From positions 2,830,001 through 2,894,000 of the forward strand of contig NZ_CP050954.1 in NCBI RefSeq assembly GCF_012273015.1: a stretch of DNA of 64,000 bases. The letters are read 5' to 3'. Every line of letters starts with the position of its first letter. Position 1 is the first letter of the stretch. The stretch is from Hymenobacter sp. BT18 (GTDB taxonomy: Bacteria > Bacteroidota > Bacteroidia > Cytophagales > Hymenobacteraceae). Under the pieces are notes generated by a model. It saw only the letters and a list, made by a program, of their open reading frames with translations. It had not been told where the DNA came from and ran no database searches. A program made the position numbers and the translations under genes. Below are positions 18,607 through 26,921 of the stretch, in pieces.

Positions 18607-19092
18607 TTACAGCGAATGCGAAGAGCCAGTAGCCGAGGCCGCCAGGGACGCATGGCCGGGCCGGAGCTCAAAGGCAAGACGGGGCTGCTGGTGCGTGGCG
18701 TCGTAGAGGTAGAGGTAGCGGCCGCTGGTTTCGTAGTAGGTTACCTGGCCCATCAGGTTCATGTAGCGCAGCTCAAACCGGGCGGTGGCATTGTCGCAGT
18801 GCAGCATGGTGGCAATGACGTGCACCCAGGAGCGCACCCGGAAAGACAGCGGGCAGGTAAACGTACCACTACCGGCCAGGGGCTGTGGCAATGCCGTGAG
18901 CGACCAGGCAGCAGCAGAGGCAAAGCCGGTAGTAGATGAGTCCGTGAGGTGCACAGCCGAAACGCGCCGCCCATCCAGCGCGCACAGGGACCAGGCCGGA
19001 GAGGGTGCCGCGCTGGGTAGTGCATACGCCAGGGCCGCGGCTAGTAATCCAGCCGAGCATCCGCTGTATAACAAGGTATGGCGCGTAGTCAT
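18607..19092 (-). CDS. Hypothetical exported protein
   Basis: A 161-residue protein I do not recognise. Residues 1-30 are hydrophobic and look like a signal peptide or a single membrane anchor. The rest is beta-rich with two cysteines (FTCPLSF and LHCDN, about 20 residues apart) that could form a disulfide in the periplasm, and a MGQVTYYETSGRYLYLYD segment. It converges on the large outer-membrane gene with only 8 bases between stops. Codon use matches neighbours. Confidence 0.65.
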   Translation of the reverse strand: MTTRHTLLYSGCSAGLLAAALAYALPSAAPSPAWSLCALDGRRVSAVHLTDSSTTGFASAAAWSLTALPQPLAGSGTFTCPLSFRVRSWVHVIATMLHCDNATARFELRYMNLMGQVTYYETSGRYLYLYDATHQQPRLAFELRPGHASLAASATGSSHSL

Positions 19093-19273
19093 AAGGAGGG
19101 AAAACGGGCTATAGGTAAGCTAGCGTAGGGAAGGACTCTGCACGGGTAAGACCCTGAAACTGGCCCCAAAGGTTGCATAGGGGGCAAGGACAATCCTTTG
19201 GACTCTTTCAGGGAAGTAAGGGAAAAGCAAAGTAGGGAATTGTCGGCGGATGCCGCTGGCCGGCAACAAAAAG

Positions 19274-19308
19274 CCCCGCTACGCTGGAAATAAAACCAGG
19301 TAGCGGGG
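19274..19308 (-). terminator. Terminator after msrA
   Basis: 9-bp perfect arms (19274-19282, 19300-19308) around an A/T-rich loop; on the minus strand the stem is followed by a CTTTTTG run. The remaining 240-base gap 19093-19332 shows no gene. Confidence 0.75.
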
Positions 19309-19332
19309 AACGATGCGTACAGGAACAGCTGC

Positions 19333-20004
19333 TTAGTGTGCTTTCAGCAGCTGGGGAAACTCCTTGGCAAAATGCTGGTAGCGCGGCGTCGACACGTTCT
19401 GGATATAGGGGTTTTCGGGGTGGTGCACGAAGTAGTCCTGGTGGTAGCGTTCCGCCGGATAAAACACCTTGAACGGTACCACCTGCGTCACAATTGGGTT
19501 GGGGTAGCGGCGGGCGGCATTCACGCGCTTGATTTCGGCTTCAATCTGTGCTTTTTCCTGGGGCGTACGGTAGAAGGCAATGGAGCGGTACTCCTCCCCC
19601 GCATCGGGGCCCTGGCGGTTGAGGGTGGTAGGGTCGTGCTGCACAAAGAATACCTTTAGCAGCGTTTCAAAGCTGATGACCTTGGGGTCGTAGTACACCT
19701 GGATGGCCTCGGCGTGCCCGGTGCCGCCCCGGCCCACCTGCTCGTACGTGGGCGAAACCGTTGTGCCGCCGGCGTGCCCGGAAATAACCGTGCGTACCCC
19801 TTTCAGGCTTTCGAAAACGTGCTCGGCGCACCAGTAGCAGCCACTGGCAAACGTGGCCACGGCCTCGCCCGGCTGAGGCTTTGGCAGCGCGGCAAACTGG
19901 TGGTCATCGGGCGTTTGCTGGCCGGCAGGGGCCGCGTCGCAGCTGACTGTGCCCAGCACGGCCAGCAGGAAAAGGAGGAGCTTCTGCATATACATGCTTA
20001 ACAT
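19333..20004 (-). CDS. msrA: Peptide-methionine (S)-S-oxide reductase, lipoprotein form
   Basis: A 223-residue MsrA, which reduces methionine-S-sulfoxide in oxidised proteins. The catalytic cysteine is Cys56 in ASGCYWCAEHVFE; downstream are SGHAGGTTVSPTYEQV, GHAEAIQVYYDP and the KVFYPAERYHQDYF region. The first 22 residues form a lipoprotein signal (LGTVSC), so the enzyme probably works in the periplasm rather than the cytosol. ATG 20004 is chosen because it directly precedes this signal; ATGs at 19995 and 19989 are alternatives. A reducing partner is not adjacent. Confidence 0.94.
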   Translation of the reverse strand: MLSMYMQKLLLFLLAVLGTVSCDAAPAGQQTPDDHQFAALPKPQPGEAVATFASGCYWCAEHVFESLKGVRTVISGHAGGTTVSPTYEQVGRGGTGHAEAIQVYYDPKVISFETLLKVFFVQHDPTTLNRQGPDAGEEYRSIAFYRTPQEKAQIEAEIKRVNAARRYPNPIVTQVVPFKVFYPAERYHQDYFVHHPENPYIQNVSTPRYQHFAKEFPQLLKAH

Positions 20005-20119
20005 ACGAAACCCAACAGGAGTTCGGACGTATTGGGGCCACCTGCTGGCTTTGTGATGAGGAATGGCGCTTAGGCGCGGCCGCAAGCCTGCTTTCCTGAC
20101 ACGTCCTTCCCTTCGCCAA

Positions 20120-20515
20120 ATGGCTCTTCGTTTGCTCCAACAAACCGACTACATCACCATTGCCTACGATTACGGCAACGACTGGCTGTACGCCAACTGG
20201 CACGGGGACCAGAACCTGGAAACGGTGCAGACGGGGTGCGGCTTCATGCTCGACCATCTGCGGGCGGAGCGCTGCCGCAAAGTGCTCAACGATAACCGGG
20301 AAGTTACCAGCATGTGGGCCGATGCGGCGGAATGGGGCGGCCACGAATGGTTTCCGGCCATGACGGCCGGGGGCCTGGAATACTTTGCCTGGGTGTACTC
20401 GCCCAACGTCTACAGCCGCCTTTCTACCGACCTAACCTTGCAGCACACCACCCGCCCCATCATCGTTACCTTCGACGACATCGACACGGCCGAAGCCTGG
20501 CTGCGGCAGATGTAG
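20120..20515 (+). CDS. Conserved hypothetical protein, possible STAS/SpoIIAA-like fold
   Basis: A 131-residue protein without signal peptide or membrane segments. The layout (ITIAYDYGNDWLYANWHGDQ, then a helix with LDHLRAERCRKVLNDNREVTSMW, then FDDIDTAEAWLRQM) resembles the SpoIIAA/STAS-like small proteins common in Hymenobacter and relatives, which are of unknown function. No catalytic residues are recognised. The start at ATG 20120 removes a basic N-terminal extension that would overlap the msrA promoter. The stop abuts the stop of the convergent reductase gene with no base between. Confidence 0.7.
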   Translation: MALRLLQQTDYITIAYDYGNDWLYANWHGDQNLETVQTGCGFMLDHLRAERCRKVLNDNREVTSMWADAAEWGGHEWFPAMTAGGLEYFAWVYSPNVYSRLSTDLTLQHTTRPIIVTFDDIDTAEAWLRQM

Positions 20516-21565
20516 CTAGAGTTCCAGCCGTACCGGACCGGCTACGGGGTAGCCCGTGCACGTGAGCACCAGACCGCGGGCCAGCTCCTGGTCTGTCAGT
20601 ACCTCATTGATGCTCATCCACACGGTGCCCTGGGTGCAGCGCGCCACGCAGTTGCCGCACTGGCCGGCCTCGCAGCTGTGGGGCAGGCGCAGGCCCTGCT
20701 GCCGGGCCGCCCGCAAGATGGTGGTAGGGTACTGTACCTGCAGCACGTACTCCTGTCCCCGCCAGCTCAGCGTGACCGGGTGCTGGTCCGTATCGGGCGG
20801 GACGTGGGCTACCGGCGCCGCAGCGGGCGTGAAAAGCTCCCGCCGGATGTGGCTGAGCGGCAAACCCAGCGCGTGCAGGGCATAGGTGGCCATGCGCATA
20901 AAATCCAGCGGTCCGCACACGTAGGCCAGGGTAGTCGGCCAGGAACTGGGAGCAAAGCGCCGGACCAGCTCCTCCAGCAGCGGTTTGTGCAGGCGGGCCC
21001 GCCCCAGGTTGGCATCCACGCTGTAGAGCAGCTCCAGCTGCAGCCGCTGGGAAAATTGCCGCTGCAACGCCAGCAGCTCCTCCCGAAATAAGGTAGTGGC
21101 CGGGGCCCGGTTGCTGTACACCAGGAGTATTCGCGCTTCAGGCTGCGTGTAAAGGGCAGTTTTGAGTAACCCGTATACAGGAGTAATGCCACTGCCAGCC
21201 GCCACCAGTACTAGTTCCTGAAGCGCGGCCGGGGGCTGCGGTAAGGTGAAGAAGCCGGCGGCTCCGCTGGTCAGCAACTGGTCACCGAGCCGGGCTTCAT
21301 CTACCAGCCAGCGGGAGATAAGGCCATTTTCGACGCGCTTTACCGTGATGGTGAGCGGCTCACCCAGCGCCGGAGCCGAGCTGATAGAGTAGGAACGGCG
21401 TACCTCGCGCCCGTGCCGCCGGAAGATGAGAGTAAGAAACTGCCCGGCTTGATATGGCGCAAGCTCACCGGCCTCTGGTGCCAAGACCAGGCTTTTTACA
21501 CCTAGTACTTCTTCGCGGATGTTCTTAACAGTCAGGGTGGTGTATAAGGCGTCTTCGGTAGGCAT
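20516..21565 (-). CDS. Ferredoxin-NADP reductase-like protein with C-terminal 2Fe-2S domain (PaaE/HCP-reductase type)
   Basis: A 349-residue electron-transfer flavoprotein. The FAD domain has RRSYSISS (about residues 56-63); the NAD(P) domain has AAGSGITP (122-129) and YVCGPLDFM; the C-terminal plant-type ferredoxin domain has Cys298, Cys303, Cys306 and Cys336 for a 2Fe-2S cluster. This order is found in PaaE and in other oxygenase reductases. No phenylacetate genes are nearby, so the electron acceptor is unknown. ATG 21565 fits the family; an in-frame extension to 21637 is unlikely. Confidence 0.9.
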   Translation of the reverse strand: MPTEDALYTTLTVKNIREEVLGVKSLVLAPEAGELAPYQAGQFLTLIFRRHGREVRRSYSISSAPALGEPLTITVKRVENGLISRWLVDEARLGDQLLTSGAAGFFTLPQPPAALQELVLVAAGSGITPVYGLLKTALYTQPEARILLVYSNRAPATTLFREELLALQRQFSQRLQLELLYSVDANLGRARLHKPLLEELVRRFAPSSWPTTLAYVCGPLDFMRMATYALHALGLPLSHIRRELFTPAAAPVAHVPPDTDQHPVTLSWRGQEYVLQVQYPTTILRAARQQGLRLPHSCEAGQCGNCVARCTQGTVWMSINEVLTDQELARGLVLTCTGYPVAGPVRLEL

Positions 21566-21696
21566 AAGCAGGCTTGCCAGGCAGTTGTCGTAGGCTGATA
21601 TAAAGCAGATCTGAAATATTTCCCGAATCAGTTGCAATCCACTGTCCAGCCAGGCTTCGTAGGTCGGGCATCTTACAGTTCCATCTACCTCACTCC

Positions 21697-22269
21697 ATGA
21701 AAAAGCACTTGTTTTCCCTGGGTTTCGTAGCCCTGCTGGGCACGGTTTCGTTCTCCGCTTCGGCCCAAGCCAGCATGACGCCTAATACCATACAGGTAGG
21801 AGGCCAGGCCATGTACCCCAACAAAAACATTGTTGAAAACGCCGTCAATTCCAAAGACCACACCACGCTGGTAGCCGCCGTGAAAGCCGCCGGATTGGTA
21901 GAAACCCTGCAGGGAAAAGGCCCCTTCACCGTATTTGCTCCCGTAAACGACGCCTTCGAAAACCTGCCTGCCGGCACCGTAGAAACGCTCCTGAAGCCCG
22001 AAAACAAGGCCACCCTCACTAAGGTGCTGACTTACCACGTGGTAGCCGGCAACATGACGGCCGACAAAATTATGGCCGCCATCAAAGCGGGCAAAGGCAA
22101 AGCAACCCTCAAAACGGTAAGCGGCGGTACGCTCACGGCCATGATGAACGGCGCCCACAACGTGGTGCTGACGGATGAGTCGGGCAACACGGCCAGCATC
22201 AGCACCTACGACGTAAACCAAAGCAACGGCGTAATCCACGTAATTGACCACGTGCTGCTGCCGAAGTAG
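21697..22269 (+). CDS. Fasciclin (FAS1) domain secreted protein
   Basis: A 190-residue exported protein with signal peptide (SFSASAQA) and one FAS1 domain. The conserved FAS1 boxes are present: LQGKGPFTVFAPVNDAFENLP (H1-like) and LLKPENKATLTKVLTYHVVAG, then the H2-like GVIHVIDHVLLPK at the C-terminus. FAS1 proteins are usually linked to adhesion or surface interactions. It is a single gene followed by a hairpin at 22300. No lipobox is seen. Confidence 0.93.
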   Translation: MKKHLFSLGFVALLGTVSFSASAQASMTPNTIQVGGQAMYPNKNIVENAVNSKDHTTLVAAVKAAGLVETLQGKGPFTVFAPVNDAFENLPAGTVETLLKPENKATLTKVLTYHVVAGNMTADKIMAAIKAGKGKATLKTVSGGTLTAMMNGAHNVVLTDESGNTASISTYDVNQSNGVIHVIDHVLLPK

Positions 22270-22299
22270 CCCCACCTGCGCACAACGCAATTACCGAAC

Positions 22300-22335
22300 A
22301 ACCGCCGCCTTACTTATCGGAGTAGGGCGGCGGTT
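22300..22335. terminator. Hairpin between convergent genes
   Basis: 10-bp GC-rich perfect arms (AACCGCCGCC and its complement) with a further paired stretch inside, between the FAS1 stop and the stop of the gene at 22342. There is no T run, so it is only a likely terminator. Confidence 0.55.
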
Positions 22336-22341
22336 GTCGCG

Positions 22342-22830
22342 TTATAGCTTGCGGAAGGGGTGGCGGCCCCGGGCCAGCCGCTCGGTCATTTCTACGGCCC
22401 GCCGGGCCCGCGTTTCGGGCTGCTTGGCGGTGGCTATATGTTGGGCAACGGCCCGCTGCATGCTGCCACTGAGCTGCTGAAAACCCGTTAGTGCCTCCGG
22501 CCACGCCTCCATGGCTTCGGCCAGCTCTTCCGGTACGTCTACCCGGTCGGGCTCGGGGTCAGGGGCCAGGGTTATTGTCACCAGTTGGCCTACCTGCACG
22601 GCTGCTTCCCGGCACATATCCTTGTTGAACATCAGGTAGCGGCCCCCACCCGTGAGTGGCAGCAACCCGCGCCGGATGGCGTAGCCGTTAAGCGTACCCA
22701 CCACGCGACGAGGCAGGGGCGTGCCCAGGGCTGCCAGCACCAGCGGCGGCACCACTACCACTTGCGTAGGCATAAAGCTGGGGCCGCCGTGCTCTAGCCG
22801 GGCTTCGAAAACAGACGTTTCAGCCGCCAT
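22342..22830 (-). CDS. DUF1905/YdeI (OmpD-associated)-like protein
   Basis: A 162-residue soluble protein. The N-terminal half (VFEARLEHGG, RRVVGTLNGYAIRRGLLPLTGGGRYLMFNKDM) matches DUF1905, a small beta-barrel. The C-terminal helical part (VDVPEELAEAMEAWPEAL, HIATAKQPETRARRAVEMTERLARG) matches the YdeI/OmdA-type tail. These proteins are linked in other bacteria to bacteriocin protection, but the function is not settled. ATG 22830 is chosen over a GTG two codons earlier. The gene lies 11 bases after a lipoprotein gene on the same strand, so the two are probably one transcript. Confidence 0.8.
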   Translation of the reverse strand: MAAETSVFEARLEHGGPSFMPTQVVVVPPLVLAALGTPLPRRVVGTLNGYAIRRGLLPLTGGGRYLMFNKDMCREAAVQVGQLVTITLAPDPEPDRVDVPEELAEAMEAWPEALTGFQQLSGSMQRAVAQHIATAKQPETRARRAVEMTERLARGRHPFRKL

Positions 22831-22841
22831 GCGCACCAGGC

Positions 22842-23396
22842 TTATTTAGCCGCGGAAGCTTTGCTGGGACCCGGCAACGACAGCTCCCGCGCAATCTGAA
22901 ACGTGAAGGGCTCCGTGGCCGACTCATCAATGCGTCGCTGCATAATGCGCAGGTGGCTCAGGTCGTCGCCGGGCAGCACGGCTACGTCGGCGCCGGTGCC
23001 GGAGCCGGGCTCGTAGCTGCGAAAGCCTACAATCCAGCCCTTGGGGTAGCCGGCCCGCTCGGCCTTGGCGGCATCTACCACATCGGGTTTGCCGGCAAAC
23101 GAGCCGAGGTTTATTTCCTTGCTCTCCTTGCCGGCTATCTTCAGGAAAGCTTCCGTACGGAGCGGCTGGGCCCCTGCCACGGGCTTAAAGCGCAACGACA
23201 GCGTAATGGGTTCGGGGCCGGGAGCTGTCTTCAGCTGCGGTGCTTCATCAGCGGCTGGAGCGGCAGTGCCGGCAGTAGCCGTATCCTGGGCAGGCTGCTC
23301 CGGGGCTGTGGTCGTGGCCTGCTCGCTGGCCGGCGGGGTTTGATTGCAGCCGGCCAGCAGCGCAGCGGCAAGCACGGGTAGAAAGAGGCGTTTCAT
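22842..23396 (-). CDS. Hypothetical lipoprotein
   Basis: A 184-residue protein with a clear lipoprotein signal (AALLAGCNQ, Cys17). Residues 20-55 are a flexible Ala/Thr/Pro/Gln/Glu-rich linker. The rest is a beta-rich domain without motifs I recognise (ITLSLRFKPV, GYPKGWIVGFRSYEPG, FTFQIARELSLPG). It is probably anchored to the inner or outer membrane, facing the periplasm. It lies 11 bases upstream of the YdeI-like gene. Confidence 0.75.
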   Translation of the reverse strand: MKRLFLPVLAAALLAGCNQTPPASEQATTTAPEQPAQDTATAGTAAPAADEAPQLKTAPGPEPITLSLRFKPVAGAQPLRTEAFLKIAGKESKEINLGSFAGKPDVVDAAKAERAGYPKGWIVGFRSYEPGSGTGADVAVLPGDDLSHLRIMQRRIDESATEPFTFQIARELSLPGPSKASAAK

Positions 23397-23540
23397 GGGG
23401 AAAACGAAGAAGGAGTGGCGTAGAACTCAGGCTGTAAGAATACGCATAATTCCAGCGTGGTCTTAGCAATGGACGGCGACCTGGCCGAAACCTTTTTCTG
23501 CGCATGAGGCTTATACAGCATCCTAAAACCGACCTTCCCC

Positions 23541-24251
23541 ATGAAAAAGATACAAGTAGAAATCTGGTCTGATATCATGTGCCCCTTTTGCTACATCGGC
23601 AAGCGGCGCCTGGAAACGGCCCTGGCGCGCTTTCCGCACGCCAACCAAGTAGAAGTGCAGTGGCGCAGCTTTGAGCTGGACCCCAATGCCAACCCCGAGC
23701 CGGGCGTAAACCAGTACGTGCGCCTGGCCGCCAAATACGGTAAGTCTGAGGCCTGGGCGCGCGAGATGAGTGCCAACATGACCCAGATGGCCGCCCAGGA
23801 GGGCTTGGCTTTCGACTTCGACCAACTTATTCCCGCCAACTCCCTGCGGGCGCACCGGCTCGTGCACCTGGCTGCCACGCATGGCAAGCAGGATGCGGCC
23901 AAAGAGCGGCTATTTAAAGCGTACCTGGAAGAAGGCCTTGACGTGAACGACCCGGCCACGCTCACGCAGCTGGGCGCCGAGCTGGGCTTGCCTGCTGCCG
24001 AGGTAACGCAGCTGCTGGCCTCCGATGCCTTCACTGAGGCCGTCCGCCACGACGAGTACCAGGCGCACCAGATTGGGGTGCGCGGGGTGCCCTACTTTGT
24101 ATTCGACGACAAATATGCCGTGTCGGGGGCGCAGCCGGCGGAGCTGTTTGAGGAAGTGCTGCAGAAGGTTTGGGAAGAAGCTAAGCCCCAGGCGGTGCCC
24201 TTCGCCGGTGCCGAGGGCGCCGCCTGCGACCTGGAAAATGGCGCCTGCTAA
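23541..24251 (+). CDS. DsbA-family (FrnE-like) oxidoreductase
   Basis: A 236-residue thioredoxin-fold protein of the FrnE/2-hydroxychromene-2-carboxylate-isomerase-like group. The active site is CPFC (Cys14-Cys17) in WSDIMCPFCYIGKRR. The helical insertion contains NSLRAHRLVHLA, and the cis-proline loop is GVRGVPYFVFDDKYAVSGAQP. There is no signal peptide, so it works in the cytosol. FrnE-like proteins have been linked to oxidative-stress tolerance. A bidirectional terminator follows the stop. Length is typical. Confidence 0.92.
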   Translation: MKKIQVEIWSDIMCPFCYIGKRRLETALARFPHANQVEVQWRSFELDPNANPEPGVNQYVRLAAKYGKSEAWAREMSANMTQMAAQEGLAFDFDQLIPANSLRAHRLVHLAATHGKQDAAKERLFKAYLEEGLDVNDPATLTQLGAELGLPAAEVTQLLASDAFTEAVRHDEYQAHQIGVRGVPYFVFDDKYAVSGAQPAELFEEVLQKVWEEAKPQAVPFAGAEGAACDLENGAC

Positions 24252-24266
24252 GCTTCTGGTTGAAGT

Positions 24267-24304
24267 AAAAAGCCCCACTCGCTGCCTAGCGGGTGGGGCT
24301 TTTT
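24267..24304. terminator. Bidirectional terminator
   Basis: 12-bp perfect arms (24267-24278, 24293-24304) starting in an A run and ending in a seven-base T run, between convergent genes. Confidence 0.85.
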
Positions 24305-24312
24305 TTGGGTTG

Positions 24313-24855
24313 CTACATTTGTTGTGGATGATAGACCAGTTCAATGGCACCGGTGCTGAAACAGGTGGTGTCTACTAGCTTTAGGGTGGCCATGCTGCCC
24401 TCGGGGAACAGCTTTTTGCCGCTGCCCAGCACCACCGGAAACGTCATCAGCCGGAACTCGTCTATCACGCCCTGCTGCAGCAGGCTTTGCACTAATTGCC
24501 CGCTGCCGTAGACCAAGATGTCTTCGCCGGGCTGGTGCTTGAGAGCTGCAATTTCCTCGGCAATGTTGTCTTGAATCAGGGTGCTGTTGTTCCAGGCAAG
24601 CTCCTGCAGCGTGTTGGATACCACAAATTTGGGCAGGCTGTTCATGCGGGCGGCAAAGCCCTGCTCGTCGGTAAGGCTGGGCCAGGCGGCGGCAAAGGCT
24701 TCGTAGGTTACGCGGCCCAGCACCAGGGTATCGGCGTTCAGGAGTTCCTCCAGCTTACAGCGCTGCTGCTCCTCTCCAAAAAACGGAGCCGTCCACATCG
24801 GGTCTTCCATCACCCCATCCAGCGACACAAATTCGGATACAACCACTTTTCTCAT
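24313..24855 (-). CDS. Dihydrofolate reductase-family (RibD C-terminal-like) protein
   Basis: A 180-residue protein of the DHFR-like RibD_C family: MRKVVVSEFVSLDGVMEDP at the start, NADTLVLGRVTYEAFAAAWP, KFVVSNTLQE, and the nucleotide-binding DILVYGSGQLVQSLLQQGVIDE. Members such as YwjB/YyaP bind NADPH but the substrate is unknown; this is not the folate enzyme. ATG 24855 gives the family start. It is the last gene of a three-gene minus-strand run (VOC, DoxX, this gene; gaps 39 and 36 bases). Confidence 0.9.
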   Translation of the reverse strand: MRKVVVSEFVSLDGVMEDPMWTAPFFGEEQQRCKLEELLNADTLVLGRVTYEAFAAAWPSLTDEQGFAARMNSLPKFVVSNTLQELAWNNSTLIQDNIAEEIAALKHQPGEDILVYGSGQLVQSLLQQGVIDEFRLMTFPVVLGSGKKLFPEGSMATLKLVDTTCFSTGAIELVYHPQQM

Positions 24856-24891
24856 AGCTCGTCGAAACACCGTTAGAATAGGGCTTGGCCT

Positions 24892-25299
24892 TTAGGAATA
24901 AGCGGGCAACGGCGCATTGGCAGCCAAAGACGCGGGTTTACTTCGTTTGCGGCGGTTCAAAAAATACGAGGTAGCCACCAGGCTAAGGCCCACCAGCAAG
25001 GGCAGCCACATGCTGGGCGGGTCGCCCACCGCAATAAAGGAATACAGGGCCCCACTCAGGTCGAATGCGAAGCCGGCGTAGGCCCATTCCCGCAGGCGCG
25101 GAAACCCGGGCACCAGAATGGCCACTACCCCCAGCAGCTTGGCCACGCCCAGAAAAGGCAGCAGGTAGGCCGGATACCCCAGGTGTTGGAAAAAGGCTAC
25201 GGCTTCGGGGGCACTCAGCACGTTGGGCACGGACGACAAGGTCATCAGCAGGGCCAGCAGCCCCGTGCAAATCCAGTACAGTAGGTTGAGCTTGTTCAT
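24892..25299 (-). CDS. DoxX-family membrane protein
   Basis: A 135-residue inner-membrane protein with four predicted helices, matching the DoxX-like family: LYWICTGLLALLMTLSSVPNVL, AYLLPFLGVAKLLGVVAILVPG, LREWAYAGFAFDLSGALYSF and WLPLLVGLSLVATSYFL. The C-terminal tail is basic and cytosolic. The precise function of these small DoxX proteins is unknown. Middle gene of the VOC-DoxX-RibD-like operon. Confidence 0.88.
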   Translation of the reverse strand: MNKLNLLYWICTGLLALLMTLSSVPNVLSAPEAVAFFQHLGYPAYLLPFLGVAKLLGVVAILVPGFPRLREWAYAGFAFDLSGALYSFIAVGDPPSMWLPLLVGLSLVATSYFLNRRKRSKPASLAANAPLPAYS

Positions 25300-25338
25300 G
25301 GCGAAGGCAAGTGCGCGACAGGAGAAGAATTGGCTTTA

Positions 25339-25755
25339 CTACTGGGGCTTGTCGTAGTTGAGCATCCAGTCGATGCCGAACTGATCGGCAAACATGCCGA
25401 ATGTGGCGCCCCAGAACGTGTCCTGCAGCGGCATGGTGATAGTGCCACCAGCGGAGAGGAGGCTGAACAGGCGCTGGATTTCCTCCGGGCTCTGGCAGTT
25501 GACGGACAAGGAAATCATGTCGCCCTTGGCCACGGGGCCCAGCCCGGAGTCCGAGGCCATCAGCACCATGTCGGCCGTGGTCAGCGCGGAGTGCATCACA
25601 TTCTGGAGGGCTTCGGGTGCTACGTGCTCGGCGGCCGGCGTGCCTTCAAAAGTTTGTACCATCAGCTCACCACCCAGGCATTGCTGGTAGAAGGCCATAG
25701 CCTGGCGGCAGTTGCCATTGAACGTGAGGTAAGGCGTGAGGCGGGGCGTGCTCAT
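25339..25755 (-). CDS. VOC-family protein (PhnB-like)
   Basis: A 138-residue glyoxalase/bleomycin-resistance-fold protein of the PhnB-like subgroup: PYLTFNGNCRQAMAFYQQCLGGEL, then ALTTADMVLMASDS, and WGATFGMFADQFGIDWMLNY near the end. Such proteins form metal-binding dimers; the substrate is unknown. First gene of a three-gene operon, divergent from a GlxA-type regulator 185 bases away. Confidence 0.9.
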   Translation of the reverse strand: MSTPRLTPYLTFNGNCRQAMAFYQQCLGGELMVQTFEGTPAAEHVAPEALQNVMHSALTTADMVLMASDSGLGPVAKGDMISLSVNCQSPEEIQRLFSLLSAGGTITMPLQDTFWGATFGMFADQFGIDWMLNYDKPQ

Positions 25756-25940
25756 CGGAATAGGAGGTTATGGTGAAATAAAAGAAGAATTAGGCGTCTG
25801 CTTTGCTAAGTAATGTAGTAATATTGGCTACATTTAATCTTTGAAAGCCAACAAAATTAGCAAAAACCGCGTCCCGGCAGCGGGGCAATTCCGACTAATT
25901 TGGGGTTGATTCCGACATCTGCTCCGCCTAGCTTTTTGCC

Positions 25941-26921
25941 ATGAAAAACATATCCATCCTGGTGCCGCAGGGCGCTATCCTAGGAAGCATCGAGGGGCCA
26001 CGCCTGGTATTTTCGGAGGTGAATGCGCTGCTGGCGCGGATGGGGCAGCCGCCGCTTTTTGCCGTGCAGCTCGTGGGGCTTCAGCCCGAGACGCCGGTGT
26101 GCGGGGGGCTCTACACCATTTCTACCCCGCGCCTACTCAGCGAGGTAACGGCCACGGACTTGGTCATTATTCCGGCTGTAGATGGAGACCTGGCCGCGGC
26201 GCTGGTAGCCAACCAGGCGTTTATTCCCTGGATTGCAAACCAGTATGCCCAAGGTGCCGAGGTTGCCAGCTTGTGCGTGGGCGCCTTCTTGCTGGCCGCT
26301 ACCGGCTTGCTCGACGGGCGGCACTGCACCACCCACTGGGCCGCTGCGGCCGACTTCCGGCGCATGTTTCCGGCCGTGGAGCTAGTCGAGCACCAACTCA
26401 TTACCGATGAGCAAGGCATTTATTCCAGCGGCGGGGCCTTTTCTTACCTCAATCTGGTGCTGTACCTGATTGAGAAATACGCCAGCCGGGAAATTGCCGT
26501 GCTGTGCGCGAAGGTGTTTCAGATAGATATGGAGCGCGTGAGCCAGTCGGCTTTCATCATTTTCAATGGGCAGAAAGAGCACGGCGACGAGTCCATCAAG
26601 AAGGTGCAGGCCTATATCGAGGATAATTACCAGGAGAAGCTAACGGTGGAGCAGCTGGCCGACATAGTAGCCCTGGGCCGCCGCAACCTGGAGCGCCGGT
26701 TTAAGAAGGCCACGGCCAACTCCGTGGTCGAATACATTCAGCGGGTAAAGATTGAAGCCGCCAAAAGTAGCCTGGAATCGTCGCGGGAGAACGTAAACGA
26801 GGTAATGTACCGCGTAGGCTATTCTGACCCCAAAGCGTTTCGGGTGGCGTTCCGGCGCATCACGGGCCTGTCGCCCAAGCAGTACCGCGCCAAGTACAGC
26901 CGGACCGCCACTACGGTGTAG
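25941..26921 (+). CDS. GlxA-type transcriptional regulator (DJ-1/PfpI domain plus AraC HTH)
   Basis: A 326-residue regulator. Residues 1-170 form a DJ-1/PfpI-like domain with the nucleophile-elbow-like EVASLCVGAFLLAATGLLDG and TTHWA; residues 222-320 form an AraC-type double helix-turn-helix (VEQLADIVALGRRNLERRFKK and VNEVMYRVGYSDPKAFRVAFRRITGLSPKQYR). It probably senses a small molecule or redox signal and controls the divergent VOC-DoxX-RibD-like operon (inference from gene order). The 185-base spacer is AT-rich with no clear operator palindrome. The last 11 bases overlap the convergent lipoprotein gene. Confidence 0.92.
   Translation: MKNISILVPQGAILGSIEGPRLVFSEVNALLARMGQPPLFAVQLVGLQPETPVCGGLYTISTPRLLSEVTATDLVIIPAVDGDLAAALVANQAFIPWIANQYAQGAEVASLCVGAFLLAATGLLDGRHCTTHWAAAADFRRMFPAVELVEHQLITDEQGIYSSGGAFSYLNLVLYLIEKYASREIAVLCAKVFQIDMERVSQSAFIIFNGQKEHGDESIKKVQAYIEDNYQEKLTVEQLADIVALGRRNLERRFKKATANSVVEYIQRVKIEAAKSSLESSRENVNEVMYRVGYSDPKAFRVAFRRITGLSPKQYRAKYSRTATTV

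Noticed and set aside
20516-21565. Assigning the reductase as paaE of phenylacetate degradation
   Set aside because: Domain order fits but no other paa gene is nearby, and the same architecture serves many oxygenases.
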